In this document: piece after piece, positions 6,401 through 8,773 of the stretch
Layout of the letters: every line of letters begins with the position of its first letter
How positions within the stretch are numbered: the first letter of the stretch is position 1
Source: Chloroflexi bacterium UBA4730
GTDB lineage: Bacteria; Chloroflexota; Limnocylindria; P2-11E
Reading direction: 5' to 3'
Assembly: GCA_002404155.1 (NCBI GenBank)
Contig: DHJC01000039.1
Span: 13,789-22,561, forward strand
Length of the DNA stretch: 8,773 nt
Position numbers and translations under genes: made by a program
The notes under the pieces: model-generated
Seen by the model: only the letters and a program-made list of their open reading frames with translations
Databases searched by the model: none
What the model was told of the DNA's origin: nothing

Positions 6401-7666
6401 GGCGCGGCGGTCCGAGGCCCAGCCTTCCGAGACCATTCCGCCGGCGAGTGTCGCCAGGGCGAGCTCGCGCGGCGTCAGGTCTTCCGCATGCGCAGCCGCT
6501 GGGCGGCGGAGGAGCGCGACGCGGTCGCCGGGCGTCACCTCATCGAGGAGCTTCCACACGAGCATCGGGACGCCGGCGACAGGCTGGAGCGTCAGTACCG
6601 GGTGGTTCTTCGTACCGGTGAGCCCGTACCCCTCCCGGGTGCGCAGGCGCAGCGTCGGATGCGTGCCCGAGTGGAAGAGCTTGCTTGCGTGCACTGGCTC
6701 GCCTCGCCGATCGAGGACCTCGAGGTCGAGGTCATGGTCGGACTCCGCCGCGGCATCCGCGACGATCTCGCCGATCGGCACCGTGCCGTCGGCGGTCCGA
6801 ACGAGCGCATCACCGGCGAGGCAATACCTCATGTGTGCCGGCGGGTCGTCGTCGATCGAGTTGTGCACGAACACGCCGGCGGCGAGCGCGAAGTTCTGGG
6901 TCAGGTCGACGGTGAGGTCGTACACGTCCGCGCGGCCCGCCGGCGCGACCGCGGTCACCGTCTGCGACAGGCTGGCCGGGATCGGGAACGCGCCGGTGCG
7001 GTGGAGGCGCTCGGGGATCGCCGTACGCGCGAAGGGCATGAGCTGGTCCTTGGCCTTCAGCTTGCCGGCCTCTCGGTACGTGCCGTCGCGGAGCATGAAC
7101 CGGTGATCCGGCGTGCAGACGATCTCCGCACCCGTTGCGAGCGTCACCTTGACCACCGGGTCGTTGCGCTTGACCAGGCGCGGCGCGCGGAGCGGCTTGA
7201 TCCGCACGTTGCGGTGCGCGTCGACCGTGAAGACCTCGGCGCGCACGCCGCGGTGCACCATCTCGACGAGCTCCACGAACGTGCGTTGCTCGCCGTTGAC
7301 GAGCTCGACCTTCGTGTCGCCCGAGAAGCACCCGAAGTTGCCCTGTCCCTGGATCGGCGGGTAGCGCATCGTGAAGTCCTGGGCGAAGCGCGCGAGCGCG
7401 TCGTAGATCGGCACGTCACCGTGCGGGTGGTACTTCCCCATCACGTCGCCGACGATCGCTGCGGACTTGCGGAACGGTCGGTCGCTGCGTAGCCCCATCT
7501 CGTGCATCGTCCAGAGGATCCGGCGCTGCACCGGCTTCAGTCCGTCACGCACGTCCGGCAGGGCTCGCGCGACGATGACCGTCATCGCGTAGTCGAGGTA
7601 GGCCTTCCGCATCTCGGTCTCGAGCTCGACGGCGACGATGCGCTCGTTGTTCGGTCCTTCGATCAC
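3410..7666 (-). CDS. gyrA: DNA gyrase subunit A precursor containing two inteins
   Basis: GyrA is the DNA breakage-reunion subunit of gyrase. The 1418-residue precursor divides as extein 1-112, intein 1 113-269, extein 270-281, intein 2 282-705, extein 706-1418. Spliced length is 837, typical of GyrA. Landmarks are DGLKPVQRRI at 41-50, GKYHPHGD at 77-84, GQGNFG at 107-112, catalytic R280-Y281 (MRY), and a hydrophobic core helix region with NGSTGIAVGM at 753-762. The GyrA box QHRGGRG lies at 1123-1129, and the C-terminal beta-pinwheel repeats run to the end. The GyrA box separates it from ParC. The start is GTG, overlapping the thioesterase stop, with AGGAG about 11 bases upstream. V85 replaces the E. 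coli Ser83-equivalent residue and H278 replaces the Ala119 equivalent. Both are quinolone-pocket positions. The protein is inactive until both inteins are removed. Confidence 0.97.
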   Translation of the reverse strand: MIEGPNNERIVAVELETEMRKAYLDYAMTVIVARALPDVRDGLKPVQRRILWTMHEMGLRSDRPFRKSAAIVGDVMGKYHPHGDVPIYDALARFAQDFTMRYPPIQGQGNFGCFSGDTKVELVNGEQRTFVELVEMVHRGVRAEVFTVDAHRNVRIKPLRAPRLVKRNDPVVKVTLATGAEIVCTPDHRFMLRDGTYREAGKLKAKDQLMPFARTAIPERLHRTGAFPIPASLSQTVTAVAPAGRADVYDLTVDLTQNFALAAGVFVHNSIDDDPPAHMRYCLAGDALVRTADGTVPIGEIVADAAAESDHDLDLEVLDRRGEPVHASKLFHSGTHPTLRLRTREGYGLTGTKNHPVLTLQPVAGVPMLVWKLLDEVTPGDRVALLRRPAAAHAEDLTPRELALATLAGGMVSEGWASDRRAWFNNLDNEYFEAVASAYDEVVGGRRYVYARTIKSGNLLHELDVQHRTALKASPLAEMVGLRSAEKRVPTFVWAASPALKAAFLRALFEGDGSSSLLKPAGGFAIQISYSTRSQRLATEVQQLLLEFGVVSKQCHYEDGEIKIVITNRRDARKFASAIGFHGTKQRKLESELAQIPLASTAMSADAVPFIAEYVRSERMARWTDREWLGKHNIDRVERWERDRDEILAHLTNDEVRRVVEPLVDGTYYYATVAAVEDAGPRPVYSLRVDSDDHSFVTNGFVSHNTEARPAAIAAELLADIEKETVDWYPNYDNRHLQPTVLPARVPNLLVNGSTGIAVGMASNIPPHNLREVTAAVKRLVDDPELTNDDLCETVLGPDFPGGGVIYRFEEQKNIETGAAERVDAIRRAYANGRGRILMRAPAHVEDGKGGRQSIIVTELPYAVNKASLIEKIADLVQSKRLAGISDIRDESDREGMRVAIEVKRDDSAERVLNNLYKHTTMQSAFNLNMLALVDSSPKTLSLKDVLQHYIDYRKQVIKRRTEFDLGKAKERAHILEGFKIALDNIDEIVKTIRASKTPETALANLREKFELSEVQAKAILEMQLRRLTGLERQKVEDEYRETIKLIAELESILGNPRKIVFLIKQDMDELATKYGDDRRTKILDDLNRELTDQDLVANEDVVITVSTRNYVKRMPLSTYKAQHRGGRGVIGMSTRDEDDVEHLVVARNHDRLYVFTDRGRVFALKAFELPDASRTAKGTPIQNILEAMRSGERVSALIAIREGGSAPYLVMATRKGFVKKTPLADYGNVRRAGLIAIALRKDDRLAWVAAAGDKDRIVLATRKGKAITFKATDARPMGRQTQGVTGIRLAKGDMVIGMGVVTARTEVLSVTENGYGKRTKVEDFPTHNRGGQGVALAAITVKTGNVAAIQVIDEKSEEVLLISTNGVVIRVPMDQIRVLGRATQGVKVMATGEAKIASIATFATTRPSQPGLGLQNS
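5552..6823 (-). mobile_element. GyrA intein 2 with LAGLIDADG homing endonuclease
   Basis: Precursor residues 282-705 (424 aa) sit between catalytic Y281 and T706, the same site as the mycobacterial GyrA inteins (M. xenopi, M. leprae). The splicing parts strongly resemble that family. Block A is C282 (CLAGDALV), block B is GTKNH with T352/H355, block F is RPVYSLRVDSDDHSF with H694, and block G is GFVSHN with H704 and N705. The +1 residue is Thr706. The middle holds a two-motif LAGLIDADG endonuclease. Motif 1 is LAGGMVSEG (407-415, acidic E414). KRVP (487-490) looks like block D. Motif 2 is LRALFEGDG (505-513, acidic D512), and LLLEFGV (543-549) looks like block H. Both metal-binding acids are present and the frame is intact, so the endonuclease may be active and the element mobile. 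Confidence 0.96.
6824..6859 (-). other. 12-residue catalytic extein between the two inteins
   Basis: This 36-base segment encodes precursor residues 270-281 (SIDDDPPAHMRY). It is the only GyrA sequence between the two inteins and ends with Y281, which corresponds to E. coli Tyr122, the residue that forms the covalent phosphotyrosyl bond with DNA. R280 corresponds to Arg121. Compared with the usual GS(I/V)DGDPPAAMRY form, D273 stands where Gly is common and H278 where Ala is common. After two splicing events the segment is joined to GQGNFG on one side and TEAR on the other. Confidence 0.95.
6860..7330 (-). other. GyrA intein 1: mini-intein without endonuclease
   Basis: Precursor residues 113-269 (157 aa) interrupt the conserved GQGNFG|S junction of GyrA. 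They carry the Hint splicing motifs in order. Block A begins with nucleophile C113 (CFSGDTKV). Block B is GAEIVCTPDH with T185 and H188 (TxxH). Block F is VYDLTVDLTQNFAL, 248-261. Block G is VFVHN, with penultimate H268 and terminal N269. The +1 residue is Ser270. The stretch between blocks B and F is only about 50 residues, too short for a homing endonuclease, so this is a mini-intein. Block F has Gln257 where most inteins have His. The frame is continuous with the exteins, and removal restores a normal GyrA sequence. It should excise itself autocatalytically from the protein. Confidence 0.95.
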
Positions 7667-8187
7667 GTTCGGGCGTGCTCCTGTCCCGCGGTCTCCGCGG
7701 CGACGGCCTCGCGCACCCGCGCGAACGCCTCGTCGGTGCGGGAGTAGTGCTGCTCGAGCTCAGCGCGCTGTCCCTCGGGCATGCGGAGGAAGAGCGCGGT
7801 GGCTTCCGCCAGCACGTCGCCATCCGCCGCGCGCGCGAGCGTGCCCTTCGTCTCGATGCCCCGGCCACGGTCGCGGAGCACCTCGCCGGTCACGACGAGC
7901 TCTTCGCCCAGCGGGACCGGACGCTTGAAGGTCACGTTGATCTTCGCCGTCACGCCCCAGATACCCTGGTGGAAGATCGCCCAGCCCATCGTCTCGTCGA
8001 GGAGCGCGGTCACGACGCCGCCATGCAGCGTGCCGTCGTAGCCCTGGTGACGCTGCAGCCCGGTGTAGCGCGCGGTCGCGCTGTTGGTCGAGACGTCGAA
8101 GTCGAGCCGCAGGCCCGAGGGATTGAGCCGACCGCAGGCGAAACACCAGTGCTCGAAGTCGACACCGAGATCGAGGAGTCGTGCCAC
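7663..8187 (-). CDS. PaaI-like hotdog-fold acyl-CoA thioesterase
   Basis: A 174-residue single-domain protein of the hotdog/4HBT superfamily. Proteins of this kind hydrolyse acyl- or aryl-CoA thioesters in the cytoplasm. Residues 14-28 carry the CFACGRLNPSGLRL signature seen near the N terminus of PaaI/THEM4-type thioesterases. Residues 51-69 hold the hotdog helix motif DGTLHGGVVTALLDETMGW, with H55-G-G and the acidic pair D64/E65 as likely catalytic residues. Residues after about 140 are a charged helical tail. The start is GTG, 22 bases after the gyrB stop. No strong Shine-Dalgarno is visible there, and no other start codon lies between the gyrB stop and this GTG. Its TGA overlaps the GTG of gyrA by four bases, so it is probably co-transcribed and translationally coupled with gyrase. 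Substrate is unknown, and nothing in the sequence ties it to DNA topology. Confidence 0.88.
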   Translation of the reverse strand: MARLLDLGVDFEHWCFACGRLNPSGLRLDFDVSTNSATARYTGLQRHQGYDGTLHGGVVTALLDETMGWAIFHQGIWGVTAKINVTFKRPVPLGEELVVTGEVLRDRGRGIETKGTLARAADGDVLAEATALFLRMPEGQRAELEQHYSRTDEAFARVREAVAAETAGQEHART

Positions 8188-8209
8188 TAGCGGAGCCCGG
8201 CCGTGTCGA

Positions 8210-8773
8210 TCAAAGGTCGAGCTCCGCGAACTTCGCGTTCGCCATGATCCATTTCTTGCGGCCCTCGACCTCGTTGCCCATGAGCTCGTCGAACACGAAG
8301 TCGGCCTGCTCGGCGTCCTCGAGCGTGACCTTGCGAAGGGTGCGGGTGGCGGGGTTGAGCGTCGTGTCCCAGAGCTGCTCGGCGTTCATCTCCCCGAGCC
8401 CCTTGTACCGCGCGATCGCCGGCTCGCGGCCGCCCTTGCCGTCGTCGGTGCCCTCGTCGGTCGACATCGACTCGGCCTCGACGGCGTCGGCAGCCTCGCC
8501 CTTGGCCTTCTTCGCGGCGGCCTTCGACTTCCGCTCGGCCGACTTGGTCTTCGCCTCGGCCTTGAGCTCTTTGATCGAGGCGTCGCGCTCCTTGTCCGAG
8601 TAGACCCACCGGATCTCCTTGCCGAGCTGCAGCCGGTAGAGCGGCGGCTGGCCGATGAAGATCCGGCCCTGCTCGATGAGCGGCTTGAAGTGGCGATACA
8701 GCAGGGTGAGGAGGAGGGTCCGGATGTGCGAGCCGTCGACGTCGGCGTCGGCGAGCAGGATCGTCTTGCCGTA
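8210..8773 (-). CDS. gyrB: DNA gyrase subunit B, C-terminal part (5' end outside window)
   Basis: This is the last 187 codons and the stop of GyrB, the ATPase/TOPRIM subunit that works with GyrA in the A2B2 gyrase introducing negative supercoils. The frame stays open to the right edge, so the ATPase and transducer domains lie outside. Visible residues 9-13 (DADVD) are the metal-binding TOPRIM acidic motif, followed by SHIRTLLL. PPLYRL lies at 43-48 and the conserved RYKGLGEMN at 122-130. The end matches the usual GyrB tail region (ELMGNEVEGRKKWI). Between about residues 65 and 118 there is a Lys/Ala/Glu-rich then Asp/Gly-rich stretch where compact GyrBs have a much shorter linker. That is the place where E. 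coli GyrB carries its large TOPRIM insert. ParE is the alternative, but the neighbouring gyrA has a GyrA box, so GyrB is preferred. Confidence 0.96.
   Translation of the reverse strand, partial: YGKTILLADADVDGSHIRTLLLTLLYRHFKPLIEQGRIFIGQPPLYRLQLGKEIRWVYSDKERDASIKELKAEAKTKSAERKSKAAAKKAKGEAADAVEAESMSTDEGTDDGKGGREPAIARYKGLGEMNAEQLWDTTLNPATRTLRKVTLEDAEQADFVFDELMGNEVEGRKKWIMANAKFAELDL

Noticed and set aside
5552..6823. Lower GC in intein 2 as a sign of recent transfer
   Set aside because: Sample rows counted by hand differ by only a few percent from the extein, too little to support recent acquisition.
3410..7666. gyrA as a fusion or disrupted pseudogene
   Set aside because: The extra 581 residues fall into two complete inteins with all terminal splicing residues, and the remaining 837 residues form a continuous normal GyrA with no frameshift.
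3410..7666. ParC (topoisomerase IV) instead of GyrA
   Set aside because: A GyrA box (QHRGGRG, residues 1123-1129) and a full pinwheel domain are present, and the gene is next to gyrB.

Overview
The window is GC-rich (roughly two thirds G+C by eye). Every gene I can support lies on the minus strand, so the genes read from the right edge to the left. The order is gyrB (3' end only), a PaaI/hotdog thioesterase, gyrA, ftsE, ftsX, and a coiled-coil M23 peptidase. The composition, the frequent GTG/TTG starts, and ftsE-ftsX followed by an M23 hydrolase suit a high-GC Gram-positive-type or deep Terrabacteria lineage such as Actinomycetota, Chloroflexota or Dormibacterota. I cannot decide among these from this sequence.

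Gyrase block (3410-8773). The gyrB C-terminus carries the TOPRIM acidic triad and ends at 8210. After 22 bases a small hotdog thioesterase follows, and its stop codon overlaps the GTG start of gyrA. The gyrA reading frame is 1418 codons, about 580 longer than a normal GyrA. The extra length is two in-frame inteins. Intein 1 (6860-7330, 157 aa) has no endonuclease. Intein 2 (5552-6823, 424 aa) has a LAGLIDADG endonuclease and sits at the site known from mycobacterial GyrA. Only 12 extein residues separate them, and the last of these is the catalytic DNA-cleaving tyrosine. Removing both inteins leaves 837 aa, an ordinary GyrA with a GyrA box. Both inteins must splice out before DNA gyrase can work. 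This is the most remarkable feature of the window.

Division block (284-3224). After a 185-base gap holding a possible promoter and a leader hairpin, ftsE, ftsX and the M23 peptidase follow with 4-base stop/start overlaps. They would form an FtsEX ABC-type complex that couples ATP hydrolysis in the cytoplasm to a secreted cell-wall hydrolase. The hydrolase keeps its full zinc site, so it probably cuts peptidoglycan itself.

Left end (1-283). There is no convincing gene. It holds a hairpin just after the M23 stop, an array of about 36-base imperfect repeats, and an unusually long Shine-Dalgarno-like match on the minus strand that may serve a short ORF or a gene just beyond the edge.
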